The notes: a model not told the origin generated them from the letters alone. A stretch of DNA of 64,000 bases from Calonectria ilicicola (GCA_020809705.1 CP085827.1:5890001-5954000), one strand, 5' to 3'; positions 33,102 to 46,200 are shown, counted from the stretch's first letter. A program made the numbers and translations.

Positions 33102-34689
33102 TATAATGGAATTTTTCTACGATACGTAGGAGTATTGCCGACATTTAGCTCTTATAGAAACTTGCTTTGATCGGCAAATCCTAACATCATCTTCCCCGGG
33201 TAGTAACAAATTACACCTCCGATCTACTACATAAAGCTCCTCTGAGTGAGCCCGAAGTGCTTGCCCTTCCCCCTTGGTTGTACCCTCGGCAGCAGTGATT
33301 GGTCGAGGGTTTAAATAGGTTATTATGTTAAGGTAAGTAAGGGCAAAGGTGAAATATTAGAAGTTATCATGGTTATCACGCTCACCCAGACTTAGCAGGA
33401 CATGAGGGAGCTAAAAGAGACTCCTTTCACTTGCCCTTCCGACCCGGCTCCAGGGTAGACCAGGCTAGCCCAGCTGGGATTATAACACAGTCGTTATACC
33501 TACCCCAACCCACCAAAGGCCAAGATGTCTGATATCAAGAGCCTCACACAATCCCCTGTCTTCCTTTCTCAAAAATCACTCATTAAACTTTTCCTTACAT
33601 ACATCTAAGTTTGGCCATATGATTCGCCCGACCAAGATACAATCAGCTCCAGTCGTTATATTAATGATTCAAAAGTATACTATGGCTTTAGAAAATTCTT
33701 CCATAATCCAATTGGCCACGGAACACATTTAAGAAATATAAAAAGATTAGTTGCAGCCCTGATGAAACGACTGTAGGTGCAACAGTGTCATGGCTGCATG
33801 CTACTACTTATTCAATCCATACTCTATACCTTGATGATTACATTATTGCAGAGATAAACTTCATTTTTCTTTCCTTCTTCTGACATCGCTCCTTGTTGAT
33901 ATTAATGGAATTCTAACTGCTGAGAATTTGCTGACAACCGAGAGGGAGAAACCGATGAATGAAATGGCTAAAACCTGCATTTGTAAAAGAACTACCTTGC
34001 TGCATTCCGCGGAATGCGTGGGTGAGATGGGTTTTATTCCGATTTGGGTATCTATTCTTAGCATGGCTCCAGGCGAAGGTGGAGCATCCCACGATTAATA
34101 GCTTGGCATGACCAACGTTAAGCAGAATCAAGGGTTATTTCAACTAGAATTTCTTCAAGAGGAATGACCGCCAATTCAATCATTCTCATCCATTCTGACA
34201 TAAATTCAATCTGGACTCTGCTATTCATGTCTTTCACGTTCCCTGTTGTTATCCTCGTTGTCCTTAGGCTGTCCTTGAACATTGGAACATGTGACTAGGG
34301 ACCCCGCCAGCAATCGAGGACGAGCAGTTCCGCCATGCATCTCGCGGATCTCTAATAGATTGAGAAAACAAGCTTGGTCAATATCTTGTGATGACTCGTA
34401 TTGTCTCAGCGCGAGAAAAAAACAATTGGTTGTGATGAGAAATTGACCGGCTGCTTCCGCTGACGAAGAAGTGTAGTTCGTATTAACCCTGCCACCTGAG
34501 CGATTCCAGTGGGTCGGTCAAAGCGGCCAGAGAATTTCTAATGACGTTCCACGAATCAATTTCTATCCTCGTATGCATAGCCGAGCATAGTTTAAATTTT
34601 CTCGTATCACCCCTGAGCTACTTACCCTTGTGATCATCATGCGATGTTCTGAGCCTGTTTGGCCAAGCTCCTCAGGTTAAATTTTAGCA
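33102..34689. other. intergenic, no supported gene
   Basis: No domain-bearing frame; AT-rich patches. Nothing resembling an RNA gene or element end was found. Confidence 0.45.
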
Positions 34690-34697
34690 TATATAAA
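34690..34697 (+). promoter_or_regulatory. TATA box of the aspartic protease gene
   Basis: TATATAAA lies 81 bp before the ATG at 34779, followed by a CAATTCCTGCATC leader. Position-based inference. Confidence 0.5.
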
Positions 34698-34778
34698 CCA
34701 TTGAATAGCAGATGGCATTTAGGAAAACCTGCTAACTAATTCCAATTTTCTATCATTCACTCACTCAATTCCTGCATC

Positions 34779-35986
34779 ATGCTTCAGCGCTACTTGTGGG
34801 CTTCGGCTCTGCCTGCATTGTCCAGCGCAGCGGTTCTCGATCTGCCAATAATAACTGACAACAGCTATGTAAGTTGGTGGAGCGAGGCAAGACATTGAAA
34901 CATGCTAATAGTCGCAGAATTTGGTAAAATTCGACATTGGAACCCCCCCACAATCATATCGCCTTTGGTTTGATACGGGAAGCGCCACTTCTTGGGTCAC
35001 GGACGAACAATGCGCCAGAGAATGCCCGAATATCTCAGGGTGAGTGCCTATACCAAAGTCGGCAAGACGTCATGTACTCACGAATCAGGTACAAGCGAGT
35101 TGGGTACAACTTGACAGAGTCCTCCACTAGTAATCAGACAGGGCTATGGGGAACCATCGATTACTTTGGTGGCAGTACCGGAGGACCAGTCACTACCGAC
35201 GTCATGCGACTTGGCAACGTGAGCTGGACACAACCTTTTCTCGCCGCTTGGCAAACGAGCTGGTCGAATATCCCAGGTGACGGTTTCTTGGGTTTGGCAT
35301 TCAATAGCATCAGTGTCAGCGGAGCCGACACTGTCATGAAATCCCTAATGCCTAAACTCGACGAGCCACGGTTCGGGATCTACTATAGTCAGGGGCAGGA
35401 TCAAGGCGTCTTGACCTTGGGGGGTTCCAAGGATTCGGAATATGTGGACGGCGAGTTGACCAAGATTCCCATTGTTGGGCAGAATGGGGTGTACGATGTT
35501 TGGGCTTCTACCATCTACTCTGCGACAGGTTCGACGAAGAAGGGCGAAGAAACTGTCAAAACGGAAACATCGTTCAACAACGGGAGGGTTGTCTTTGATA
35601 CCGGAGCCGGGCGGATCTCTCTCGCGAAAGGAACGCTTGAAGGGGTCTATGAATCGATTGGGATGAACTGGACCAACATTTGGGATCACGGGTACATCCC
35701 AAAATGCAGCGACTTCAATTCATCCTGGTCTGTATCATTTTCATTTGGTGACGGCACAAGTCAGCCAGCGGTGGTGACATTAACGGGAGACCAACTTGCA
35801 TTGCCGGGCTTTGCAAATCAAGCGGATGCATGCTGGCCGCCTTTCGATCAAGGTGATTCGGAAGACTTTACTTTGATTGGTAAAGCGTTCCTCCAACACT
35901 TTTACACCGTCTGGGATTTTGGTTCGAAGAACGAAGAAACGTACGCACCAACCCTTGGTATTGGAAAAATTAAGGTGGACTTGTAA
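34779..35986 (+). CDS. secreted pepsin-like aspartic protease (A1 family)
   Basis: Exons 34779-34868, 34918-35039 and 35089-35986 give 369 residues. Introns are 49 nt each (GTAAGT..GCAG and GTGAGT..TCAG). Exon 1 encodes the signal peptide MLQRYLWASALPALSSA. The first catalytic motif is FDTGSATSWV, after the strand NLVKFDIGTPPQSYRLW; the second is VFDTGAGRISL. The flap region follows TIDYFGG and GFLGLAF precedes the interdomain part. The C-terminal IGKAFLQHFYTVWDF is the family's usual closing motif. Only about 13 residues separate the predicted signal from the mature core, so a normal ~50-residue propeptide is missing. The second motif reads DTGA rather than DTGT/S; both Asp residues are kept. 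Confidence 0.9.
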
Positions 35987-36926
35987 ACCAGGTAGCATAT
36001 AAGATGAAAATGGTTTTGGTTCTCCGCCATCTGCTCGATTCTGTCGACTTCCACAATTTTATATTTAAAATTGTAGTGTAGTATAGTGTCAAGAGGTATA
36101 TGGCCAGCATCATAACGAGCATTAGCACTGTGCTCCTTTACTTTTGCCGCAATCAGCAATGTGGCATGTGGTCTGACGGTACGAAACAACCATAATTATA
36201 GATCACATTGTAGTCTTATTTTGGTGAATAGTAGGCTCGACTAAGAGAGAGCCCCAAAGTCACTGGGTGATAGATACAGCTAGGTTTGGATATGATTTGA
36301 GATCATATTGTATTACAAGCTATATCAGGAGGAGGATCAACGCGGTCGGTAGACCTTTAGCTGTGTCTTTTTTGCTTCTGCGAAACATGTTTGATATGAT
36401 AAATAAAAGTATCTTTCCACTTAGTTTGGCACATTGATCTTCATTTGTAGCCAGAGATTAAAAATGTCCCTGGATAACTCGAAAAAAAACCCCGGTCCTG
36501 ATAAATCAAACAAAGTACAATTCCATTTATAATAGCTACGATACAAAATTAGTATACCCCCAAGACATCCAAAATCGGAGAAGGACTAAGAAACCCAATT
36601 CATCAAAAAGAGTGCCTTTGTAATATTGCAAGATGCTTTCGTAAATGCATACTGTGGGCATGAAGGATTCACAACACTCACATGTCGCATTGTTTTAATT
36701 TGCGCTTATCATGGATCGCACGTGTCACAAACTCCTTTAATGCAGCCATTCACAACGTAATAAGGACCCCGCTTGGGGGGGACATTCGTGTCTCACAGGT
36801 ATTGCATTGAGGGTTGAGTTGAAGGTTTCAATTGATCCGATTAACTTTTCTCTAGCCTTTGAATAGACCCACCAACGCCACCCATCCAGTCAACCTTTTG
36901 CGCAGACTTTTCCTCCTCCAGGTCCC
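35987..36926. other. intergenic, no supported gene
   Basis: AT-rich; no domain-bearing frame on either strand. Confidence 0.5.
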
Positions 36927-37439
36927 TCAACCGCAGGTCATTCGTACGAGCTCCACTGCACACAGCAGTTCCTGGAGCCACGTCATGTGCCGGTCCTTCT
37001 TAATCGTATCCAAGAACTCGATTTGTTCGCCCTGTAGGCGGCCCTCCTGGCAGTATAACAACTCCGTGAGCAGATATTGCTGCTCTTGAATGAGTAGTTG
37101 TACGGGATGTATTGGATTATTATCCAAGAGCAGCCGGCAGCTGAAGAGCAATAGATTGAGGTGCATCTCTCTTGTGAGACGTATATCCATTGCTAAAAAT
37201 GGTGGGAGATTGATGAGGCCTGTGTTCTTGATGTATCGGATGTGTTTTTCGGGACGGATATCCGTCCAGCCGCCCTTGCAGCCGTGTACGTACTGCCCGG
37301 CGAGGAAGGCATCGCGTGTGTAGGTTGCTACCGGCCCAAAGGTCGCGGGGTTCGCAGCAGCGGCGGTAGCACCAGCAGCGATTTGTGCTGGGGTTGGGAG
37401 AAGAATGTGACGATAGATAGGAAATGCCATTTTATCCAT
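36927..37439 (-). CDS. hypothetical protein, 170 residues
   Basis: An intronless frame starting ATG GAT AAA ATG GCA at 37439 (Met4 is an alternative start). The N-terminal third has an Ala-rich helix (AQIAAGATAAAANPATF) and YTRDAFLAGQYVHGCKGG. The C-terminal half is Leu/Gln-rich and amphipathic (LLFSCRLLLDNNPIHPVQ, LLIQEQQYLLTELL) and probably helical. No signal peptide. I do not recognise the family; coding status is inferred from length, composition and a clean start context. Confidence 0.55.
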   Translation of the reverse strand: MDKMAFPIYRHILLPTPAQIAAGATAAAANPATFGPVATYTRDAFLAGQYVHGCKGGWTDIRPEKHIRYIKNTGLINLPPFLAMDIRLTREMHLNLLLFSCRLLLDNNPIHPVQLLIQEQQYLLTELLYCQEGRLQGEQIEFLDTIKKDRHMTWLQELLCAVELVRMTCG

Positions 37440-39330
37440 CGTACGAGGGTTTGTTTTGGTGATGGTTTAGATTGTGCTTTGCTCGCGGGGGAAGCCATTC
37501 TTATACTCAGGTCTCAATAAGGTTAACAGGAAATGTCTATAAAGGTCATTGAAAACCTTCACCTCAAGGTTTTATCTGTCATAGTATCGTACGGCGCAAA
37601 GGGTACAGGCTGCCGAACTGCCATTCTGGCTCTAATCAGAGTGCTCCTTGGGCAACCAAGTCTGAGCTACCTCTCAAAGGAGGGGACAGTCACCTATATA
37701 CACACGTAATAAGGAGACTGAGTATTCGTGTCCGAGCACCAGCCGATACATTTCCCGAGGCTATTACCGCCACTTGGATCGTTGCATCTCGCGACAATAG
37801 CAGGTATCAGAACAATAAGGGCATATATAGACTTCATCTTAAAGCCTGAAGGTGAATGGAGGGATATGCAAGGAAGTTGTGTGTAATCGGAGAGGTATGG
37901 TTGGTATGGGTGAAATCAAAAGGTTGGCAAATGATTTTAGTTGGGCGATAACTAGGTTTAAGTACTTTTCCGCTTTTTGCAGTCGTGTATCCCATCTAGA
38001 AAATTACATATTGAGATGGATGAACCATCCTGTACGTAGTACTATTTCAGGACTAGTTTCTCCGGGTTTGAAGAAAAGGCTAGGAAATCCAAGCTTCGTA
38101 AAGTTTTGGTTCGCTTTTACCCACTTTGTTTTAGAACCCGAGATGGCATCTGTTAGAAATATCCAAAATGGCAAATGCTAGTTTCATATTCTTATGTCAA
38201 AGACGCATGTTGATCTCAGCGAATACAAAGTTACTGTCTGGACGTAAGCTAACTGCCCGTGCTTTAAAGCTGTCCAAACATAAACCCCATCCCATTAAAC
38301 CACAGACCATCGTCTGTGTCACGTCGAGATTAAACTCGCCATCACTGCAGACCCCTTAAACCTGCCATATTTCCGCCACAGACACTAAGACTCGGACAAG
38401 ATTGGCCGTGCACAACACCAAGACCCTCATGCAGCAGACAGTCAGGATAGGGCCATCGCAAGTTCTTGTTAATGCATTAACGTGAGATTATATAGGAAGA
38501 TGATGACCCACGCTCCCCAAAATAGTTGAATTGGTTCAGAGCAAGAAGCGCCCAAGGCTTTGGATACGAGATTAGGAATCAGACCAGAGCACCCCATTTC
38601 TTCAATTCATTCTAGTTACCATTTCCAACTTTCAGCCATTGTAGTCCTCTCTAGACGGAGCTAGGCGCTATGTACTTGTATGCTAAGAGTTGGACGTCCC
38701 CAGGCGACAATACATTTTTGCTCAACATCAACGAAGCGGGACCGTTGATGCCTAAATTCTCAATCTATGTTTGCCTTTCCGCAAGTGATTTCATTGCCTG
38801 TGTTGCAGATTTCGATCCAGCCTTTTACTCATTAAAGGTCGAGCCAAAGGGGTGTCGATGGTCTCCAAAACCGTCGAGTCAAGCTCAGGCTTAGGGTTCA
38901 TAAATCGCTCAACCATTTGGATGGATATCGCGCCGATATTGCATGCCTGAGAAACATGGTACAATTTTTTCAGGGTCTGTGGATAAGATACACGTCGCTA
39001 GAAGCGTCCACGACGATGGATAAATCAGCGGATGTAGCAATTATTCCTTTGAGGGATGCGATAAACTACGACGGCCCTGCACGATATTTACTTTGATTGT
39101 GGGGGGATAGCAGTTGTGCGGTTGAACTGTCTTTGATTGAAAAGCTACCAATACTGACTGATTATCCCTTTACTCACTCATCCTCTAGTCACACCAGGGA
39201 TTTGATAAATCAAGAATATTATTAAAATACAATTCGCTTCCAGTGTTACTTACTCCATGTAGTCCTCTATTCCTACACTCCTTGGACGCCGTGAAAAAAA
39301 AAAAAAGCAAGTGTGTGTTTTGTGGGCATA
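37440..39330. other. intergenic, no supported gene
   Basis: Several frames of 60-110 codons exist without domain or signal evidence. An A-run lies at 39293-39305. Confidence 0.45.
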
Positions 39331-40805
39331 TTATTGCACCTCTTTAGTCGTCTTCAATTCCTCCAACATAATTTGGTTGAATTCATCTGGGTTATCCAGA
39401 TATAAATGATGGCCAGCTTTGGATACTATTATGACCTTTACGCTCCCATTTTCTGTCAATTTTTCCTCGGGTGTGGCATTGCGCAGAATCTCTGCATTCA
39501 ACTTGTTTAGCTTGTCCTCAGCCGCTAAACCCCCGGCGACATCCATCCAGTCGCTATCTCCGTAAATGAAAACGATTGGAATGCCAGTCTCCTTGTTTGG
39601 TTTGCCAGGCCCTGGTTGGGGAATGGGTTGTCGACCAAGTTGGTGAATGCGGTTGATAACTGGTCGGCGAGCGTGGACAGTTGGGGTGAGAATATAATTG
39701 AGTGCGTACTCTCCACTGCCTTTTTGCTTGAATATCGAAAATGAGTACTCGTGCAGGGCCTGGGATTCCTTCTCTGGCAAATGGTTAAATCTTCGAGAAC
39801 TCCACCCCGAGACAAGCTTAGGACCCAGAGGACCTGCTGCGCGGATGAAACTGAATGGGGAGAGCTTGCTTTCCCATAAACAGACGAGCCAGCCTGGTGT
39901 CTGAGCTCTCGGGGCTGTAGTGCCTTGAGAAGTTGTTGCTTCGGAGCTATCATCGCTATGGACAATTGATTGCTGATCTTCGACAAATTCTTGCTGTAGT
40001 GTCGTCTCGGGTGGGTTCAATACGCTGACGCCGTCCGCGTTGGGGTCCTCGGGGATTCCCACTGGTGAGACAAGGATGAGCTTTTTGACGCGTCCTGGGT
40101 ATCTGAGGGCGTAAGAAACAGCCAAGTATCCACCGAGGGAGTGTGCCGTGAGGGTGAATGTCTCGATATTTCGAATCTTGCGCCACTCTTCCAGTGCATC
40201 GACAAACCAGTTTTCTGCTTCTATGGCCTGCTCTTGTTTGTCCTTGGCGTGGACCTTGAATTTTGACCTCGTCGAGTTTCCCATGCCCAGCAAGTCTAGT
40301 GCGTACAGCTTCAAGCCCTGGATGCGCGACAGAGGTTCAAAGTTCTTGTAAAAGAACGCGAGCCCGGCGCCGTAACCGTGAAGCATGACAAGCGTGCCAG
40401 TTTGTGTTTCGCCGACCCTCTCAATGGACAGCTCATTCAGAGCACGGTTTTTGCCAGAGAGTTGGACCATTGATTGTCGCCAGTGTCGGGTTCCAGAAGG
40501 ATCAGGTGTTTTTTTGGCGCCATCGGCCTTGTCAGCGTGAGTCGCTTCCTCAAGATGTGGCATGAAACTGAGGACCTTGCGCTCGGCAGCTTGTGGGCTT
40601 GAACTGGTCCACTGTGGATGGCCGGGTTAGCGGACAATGATCTGTTCATGGCGTTGTGGGCAAAAACATGATGCTGCACTGGACTTACCCACTGACAAGC
40701 AGCCTCGGAAACCCCCATTGGGAACATCTTCCCCTCCATTTTGGGTGGCTTTCCGGCCTCTGAAGGGCTCGGCGACGGATGCCTGCTGGTGTCTGCGGAA
40801 GCCAT
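39331..40805 (-). CDS. alpha/beta hydrolase, ABHD4/5 (CGI-58/ICT1) type
   Basis: Lipid-active hydrolase or acyltransferase of the ABHD4/5 group; yeast relatives are Ict1 (lysophosphatidate acyltransferase) and Cld1 (cardiolipin deacylase). Exons 40805-40689 and 40611-39331 give 465 residues; the 77-nt intron (GTAAGT..CCACAG) joins EAACQW to WTSSSPQAAERK. Motifs: oxyanion HGYGAGLAFFYKNF, LDLLGMGNS, nucleophile AHSLGGYLAVSYAL, acid FIYGDSDWMD and the His in GHHLYLDNP. The last fits the HxxxxD acyltransferase motif of CGI-58. The LLGMGNSTRSKF segment is also typical. No signal peptide; Ser/Pro-rich N-terminus. Likely a housekeeping lipid-metabolism gene rather than part of the NRPS cluster. Confidence 0.88.
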
Positions 40806-41705
40806 TTTCCCCACTGTCGAAGCAAAAGAAAGGGTCTTTTTGGACGCGACGTAAAAGCACTTTAATTTAGAACAAGTGTCGATGAGATTGCGGGGTGGGG
40901 TATGGTTATACGAAATTCCTCGGCGATGGCTGCGTTTAAAGGGAATTTAAATTACTTGCGGCATTCGTCTTATCTCCATGGACAAGCTCCGCTGGCGCCG
41001 ATGTCAAAGCCTTCCAGCGCCTAACGCCGCCGTCGGGCATGGATATTGACCCGAACGCGGGAGCACAGCCTCGCTCGGGGAACGCGGCGAGCGAGAGTGC
41101 GACACGAAGCCACACAGCCCAATTCCGTCCCTGGGAGTCGGGTCGGTAATGACAAGGGTGTAAGCCGCTTGCATTAGCGTAATTTTAATAATTGGAAACC
41201 TGCCCTTTCTTTTGATGATGTTTTCTCATAAAAAAGAAAAAGAAGTGTCTTGGGTATTCGGGAGCGTGGAATCGAACCCAAGCGTTGGGGAAAATCGTAC
41301 TCAGTCGGCTAGATAGTTAGTCCGACTCTACGCAACCACCACCTACTTCAGTGTGTGAGGACAAGTTGCTTGATCTGAGGAGGCTTCTGTAATCCTCGGC
41401 TCTCAATCAAGGTAGTGAGAAAACTTGTCAATAGAAACCTCCACCTCCTCTCCTCTTTTCTAACTATAATTTTTACGTATTACTGAAAACGTGGAAAGAG
41501 GTACACAAAATAAGGAGGTACATCAGGACTCTAGGGTAAGAGATGCAAACATAAAAGTGGCTGGGCGAACCCCGAGGAGATGATGCAAGTTCATGTTAGT
41601 AGCACAAGGTCCAAGAATTTACTGTAAAAGACCAATTCGAGATTAAATTCTCCAGTATTAATTATAACAATCGAGCTATTGCTAACTATCATGTCTTGCA
41701 AGATT
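40806..41705. other. intergenic, with a tRNA-like relic
   Basis: No coding evidence. A minus-strand T-loop-like GGGTTCGATTCC sits near 41268-41280, with a GTCGG/CCGAC stem upstream, but the acceptor stem does not close, so I do not call a tRNA. Confidence 0.4.
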
Positions 41706-42295
41706 TTAATTAGAAACAAAGTAGTTTGCGGCGAGAACGTCGCCTAACTCAGCATTCTTTTTCCAGTCGTCAAGGCTGTATCTTACCCGGGGTCCTACTC
41801 CGAGATCTTTGCCATTTGGGGCAGCATATTTGGTACGATCGAAATCTGAATGCTGCTCAAAAAGGACAAACACATAACGATGAGGAGCCGCACCGGGAGG
41901 TGGACCGGGAGCAACCCACTCGGCGATTGCAGCCTCCCTGCCTTCTAAACGTGGGGATTCTGATGAAAATTTCTTGAGACCAGGCTGTTTCATATGTAGA
42001 ACTGGACTCATAAAGTTGAGCGAAATGTAGGGGGCGTCAAGATCCAGGCATAGTACCACGTAGGTCTTATCGAGTGAGGCACTAGAGTACGATATCTGAG
42101 GAGCCGATTTTGCGTCCAAAGTCTTCCTTAGTTTGCAGTTCAATAGAACGAGAGAGGCGTAGACAACTTACCTAATTTCGGAATATAATGACCCGGCTCG
42201 AAATTTACATGGTTGGTGAGGCTTAGTTCAAGTCGCTCTATCGTCCTGTCTTTCAATGACTTCAATGTCTCTTCAACCACAGTGTTGGCTGGCAT
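41706..42295 (-). CDS. PEBP-family protein (phosphatidylethanolamine-binding/CPY inhibitor-like)
   Basis: Two-exon gene. Exon 1 begins at ATG 42295 (MPANTVVEETLKSL) and carries FEPGHYIPKLG. Exon 2 carries APQISYSS, the ligand-site motif VVLCLDLDAPY, WVAPGPPPGAAPHRYVFVLFEQ (the usual GPxPPxxxHRY motif in variant form) and the C-terminal LDDWKKNAELGDVLAANYF. Relatives such as yeast Tfs1 inhibit carboxypeptidase Y and Ras-GAP. The junction is unresolved: the perfect donor GTAAGT at 42171 has no acceptor that keeps frame, while a GTTGTC donor with a 41-nt intron (about 42167-42127) would. This may be an odd intron or a small indel. Confidence 0.75.
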
Positions 42296-43204
42296 GATAT
42301 AAATGTCTTTCTTGCTGGAATTATTTTTTAAATAAATATGAATATTTATATTAGATTTTAACCGAATAAAAAAAACCATTCAATGCAGCATGGGTTTTGC
42401 AAGTAAATAGAGCTATCCTTTTAACTAGTACGATGTTGGATCACACTGCCGATTCGGTGCCGACATCCCCACTTGGGAGGTAAACCTCCACGTGACACGT
42501 CCCTGATGACTCTGATCAAGGTGGTTTCAAATTTCACCTCAGGGTTCTATTATCACAAGCCCCATACGGCGCACTGTTGCAAGCTGTTGATCTGCGACCT
42601 TTTCCGGCAATAGCCAGAGAGTCGGCATGTGTGTTAGTATCCAAAATGGGTAAGATGGGGTAGCGAAAGTTTGGAATGGTGGGTCGAGATTTGTGAGCAC
42701 TAAACGAGATTGAGGCTTGCTGCGAATTATTTGCATGTACGAGTCAGCAGCGCTTCAAGGCGACCTTTACTATCAATAGGTCGAAATGACTAACGATATC
42801 TGTGACACGCTGTGCTATGGACTGCCTCGAATACCTGGCTGGTCGTCGTCACAAAAGAGTTTCTGCCATTGATGTCCACGTTTTAGTTTATCACTATATT
42901 CTGAGAAGCGCAGGCCTGATAACGCTTGCAGCCTTTGTGAAAAACATCTTTTCATAAAATATTAAACAAGAAATCCTCTATCTTGAGCTAACCTAAATGA
43001 TTTATAGGGTGGAAATGATCGCGAGTAAGTTGAAGGATGACCAGTAAAGCACAAGCACCGAAACAGATATAATACAACACCAATTGTACGGGTTGTGGCA
43101 TGAATATAATGCATGAGATAATTTAAAATCTACAATCTAGCTCTAAATACATGTAAAAAAAAGTTTAATATGGAGAAAATGGAGCATCTAATTGCATTTT
43201 CCCC
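42296..43204. other. intergenic, NRPS 3' flank
   Basis: AT-rich spacer between the NRPS stop (TAA at 43205-43207) and the PEBP gene start; no supported gene. Confidence 0.5.
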
Positions 43205-46200
43205 TTAGAATAGTGCAGTTTTAGTCAACTTAAGACCTGTACGTTTAAATCCGGCCAGTGGACCAGCGTTATTTCTTCCTTGTTTTCCAAGAAACCCGAT
43301 ATTCTTGAGATATTCAACACTTCGCTGGAGGCGAAGTAGAGTATCCTTCTGGGAGAATAGTGGCTTGCCATCGCTGAATCTTGGAGCTCCGAGGTTTCCA
43401 CCCCGCGCATTGAGAAAATCGAAAACAGGGAAGAGAGGATGTTTGGGGCCTTCGCGATCCATATCCTCTTCTAGACGTTGCATCCAAATCTTGGCAGACA
43501 AAGGCCGAAGGCGGAATCCACATTGATTCTTCATCATTTGCCAAAAGTCCTTGACCGGAACTCCGTCAACGAATCGCAGTGATTTAGTGTCCTTGGCATT
43601 GACCTCAAGACAAGCATCCACTGTGGCAGCGGCAATCTGGTCACTACCAGCTACAATAAGCCAATTATTTGCGTCCTCGCATTCCTCTGCGTTATAACCA
43701 TTGATACGAACAGCTGAGGCAATCACACGCCATAAAAAGTCATCCATGTTAGACACTCCATGAACGGCGTCGCCGATAATAAGACCGGGCGAGATGATTG
43801 TTGGAATTGGCATATCAGGTCGAGCGCGACGAGATCGCTCACCTTGGCGTCTGCTGAGCATCTCGGAAATGAACTTGGACTGAGAGTAGCCATCTGCTTC
43901 TTGCAAGATGTCCAGAGTCTCCTCATCGGTTTCGTTTGCACCCCGCATGTATCCACCAGTAACAAACATGAACTTGCTTGGTTGAGGGGCGGTGGCCCAA
44001 GCAGACAAAAGATCAACAGTACTACCAACGTTTGCGTCACGGCTCGCGTTGTAGCTAATGTGCCAGTGAACCAATGCACCGTTATGGATAATGGCGTCGA
44101 TGCCGTCCTTGTCACCTGAGCCAATGCGCTTCCACTTGGAATCACTCAGCCCAAGCTGAGGCTGAGCCAAATCTCCGCTCCAGGCCTCGAGACGGTGGCC
44201 AAATCTAGGTCTCCACCATTGGCCCTTTTCTGCAGATTCAATAACCCGATCTTTGGCATGGTCATCATTGCCTGCACGTACTAAGCAGACAATTCTCGTG
44301 ACCTGAGATCTCTGCAAAAGTTCCTTGAGAATCTGACTGCCGAGGAACCCAGTTGCTCCCGTCAAGAGAACTGATGTAGGGGCACGGCGTTGTAAAGAGG
44401 TCGTTGCATCTGGCAAGACAAGCCGGGCAAGTCTACTTTCGTAATTGTGCACCTCTCTTCTGAGATCAAGGCCATCAGATGTGAGCTCTTGGTTCTTAAT
44501 ATCCTCCTCGGTATCAGTGGTATCAAAGATTTCTCCGGCAAGGCTAGCTAGAGTTCGAATGTTGGTCTCAGCGTCGAGAAAGACAGATAAAGGAATAGCG
44601 ACATTATATGTTTTTCGAATCCAGTTAGACAATGCAATAGCAGTGATAGAGTCAAGACCGCACTGAATGGGGATGATATTCTTGCCACAAACTTCTTCTG
44701 CCTGTATGCCTGCTTGAGTAGAACTTAAAAGCCCACTAAGCTTTTCACTGATTTGCAGAGCAATTTGTTCACGGGTGCCAAGCATAGCCGCGCCAGCATT
44801 CGAACCTACAAGCGCCTTGCACGTATCGTTATCAATGTCCTCTACCCAGGCTTTGACAGCAGGACGATGCAGCTTGCCTGAAGGCATGGCGGGCAAAGCT
44901 TGGACTACAATCCAAATAGTGGGAACCATGTACTTGGGAAGAGATTTGGAGATAGTATCTCGAATTTCCGCAATGGTTGCGTCAACTGTGGACCTCGAAT
45001 TCGAGTCCAAAAGCTGAATTTTGGTGTCTGGAGTGGAGGTGATGGAATCTGAGTAATCTTTGAGGGAAAGGATGGCAGTCAGACGGTTGTGCAGAGGCCC
45101 CTTTTTAGGAGCCAGCACCATGGAGTGATGAATGTCGCTCAGGCGAGAAAGTTGGTGTTCAATTTCGCCCAATTCCATACGCTGGCCATGGATCTTGACT
45201 TGCGTATCCTTGCGTCCTAGGATACATAAAGTGCCATCCGAATTGAGACGGACTAGATCACCAGTTCGATAGAAGCGAGTCTCAGATGTCCGTCCCATTC
45301 GAGGGGCCCATGATAGCCCGCTAACAAAGGCAGCCTTTGTCTTTTCGGGCTCATCAAGGTAACATCTAGCGAGCGTTGGACCCTCAATCAAAAGCTCACC
45401 AATGCATCCGATTGGCAAAAGATGGTTGGGGTCCTCAGCGTCTGTAACCCAGAGAGCACACCCACAAGGGCGGCCAATGTTAGAAGGGTCAGATGTAGGA
45501 TTGATATCTTGTTTGATGGAAGAACAAACGCTACATTCACTGGGTCCATAGCCGTTGATCAAGTCAAGCTTGGGGGACCACACCTCAAAGTTACGTTGGG
45601 AGGGAGCTTCGCCAGCGAGTACTAAGGTCTTGATGGAAGGGACTTCTTCCTGATTCACGGTCTGAATGAAAGATGGCGTCAAGACTGCCCAATTAATCTT
45701 CATGTTCGCAATAACACGAGCAAAATCACTGGTAAGATCTTGTTGACGAGGAATGCAGACGCAAGCTCCAGCAAGCAGAGGAGTAATCATTTCCGTGATA
45801 CTGGCATCAAATGTGTAAGAGGCAAACTGCAGGCAGCGAGATTGAGGTGTAATCTTGAAACCCTTAGCTTGGGCAATGGCACTCACGCCGAAGGAGTGGT
45901 GTTCGATGACAGAACCTTTGGGGGTACCTGTGGTACCAGATGTGAAAATGATATAAGCAGGGCTGGTTGCCATTGTGTCTGGCAGGATGCCTGTGGATCG
46001 CATAGCAGACAAGGTTTGCTCATTCAAAACAATAGCAGGCTTGTTTAGGGAATCAACCTTTACTTTGGAAGTGGACGAGCAGACGATCATTGATGCCTTG
46101 GCTTGGGTGACGATGGTGCGAAGGCGGTCAATTGGTGCTTCGGGGTCCATGAGCATAAAGGCAGCACCAGACTTTAAAATGGCAAGCCAGGCAACGACGA

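Noticed and set aside
37852..38181. 109-codon plus-strand frame
   Set aside because: No domain, signal or clean start; composition is like the surrounding intergenic DNA.
41256..41340. Minus-strand tRNA-like sequence (T loop GGGTTCGATTCC, GTCGG/CCGAC stem)
   Set aside because: The T stem has two mismatches, the acceptor stem does not pair over seven bases and the anticodon loop is too long without a convincing intron; at best a relic.
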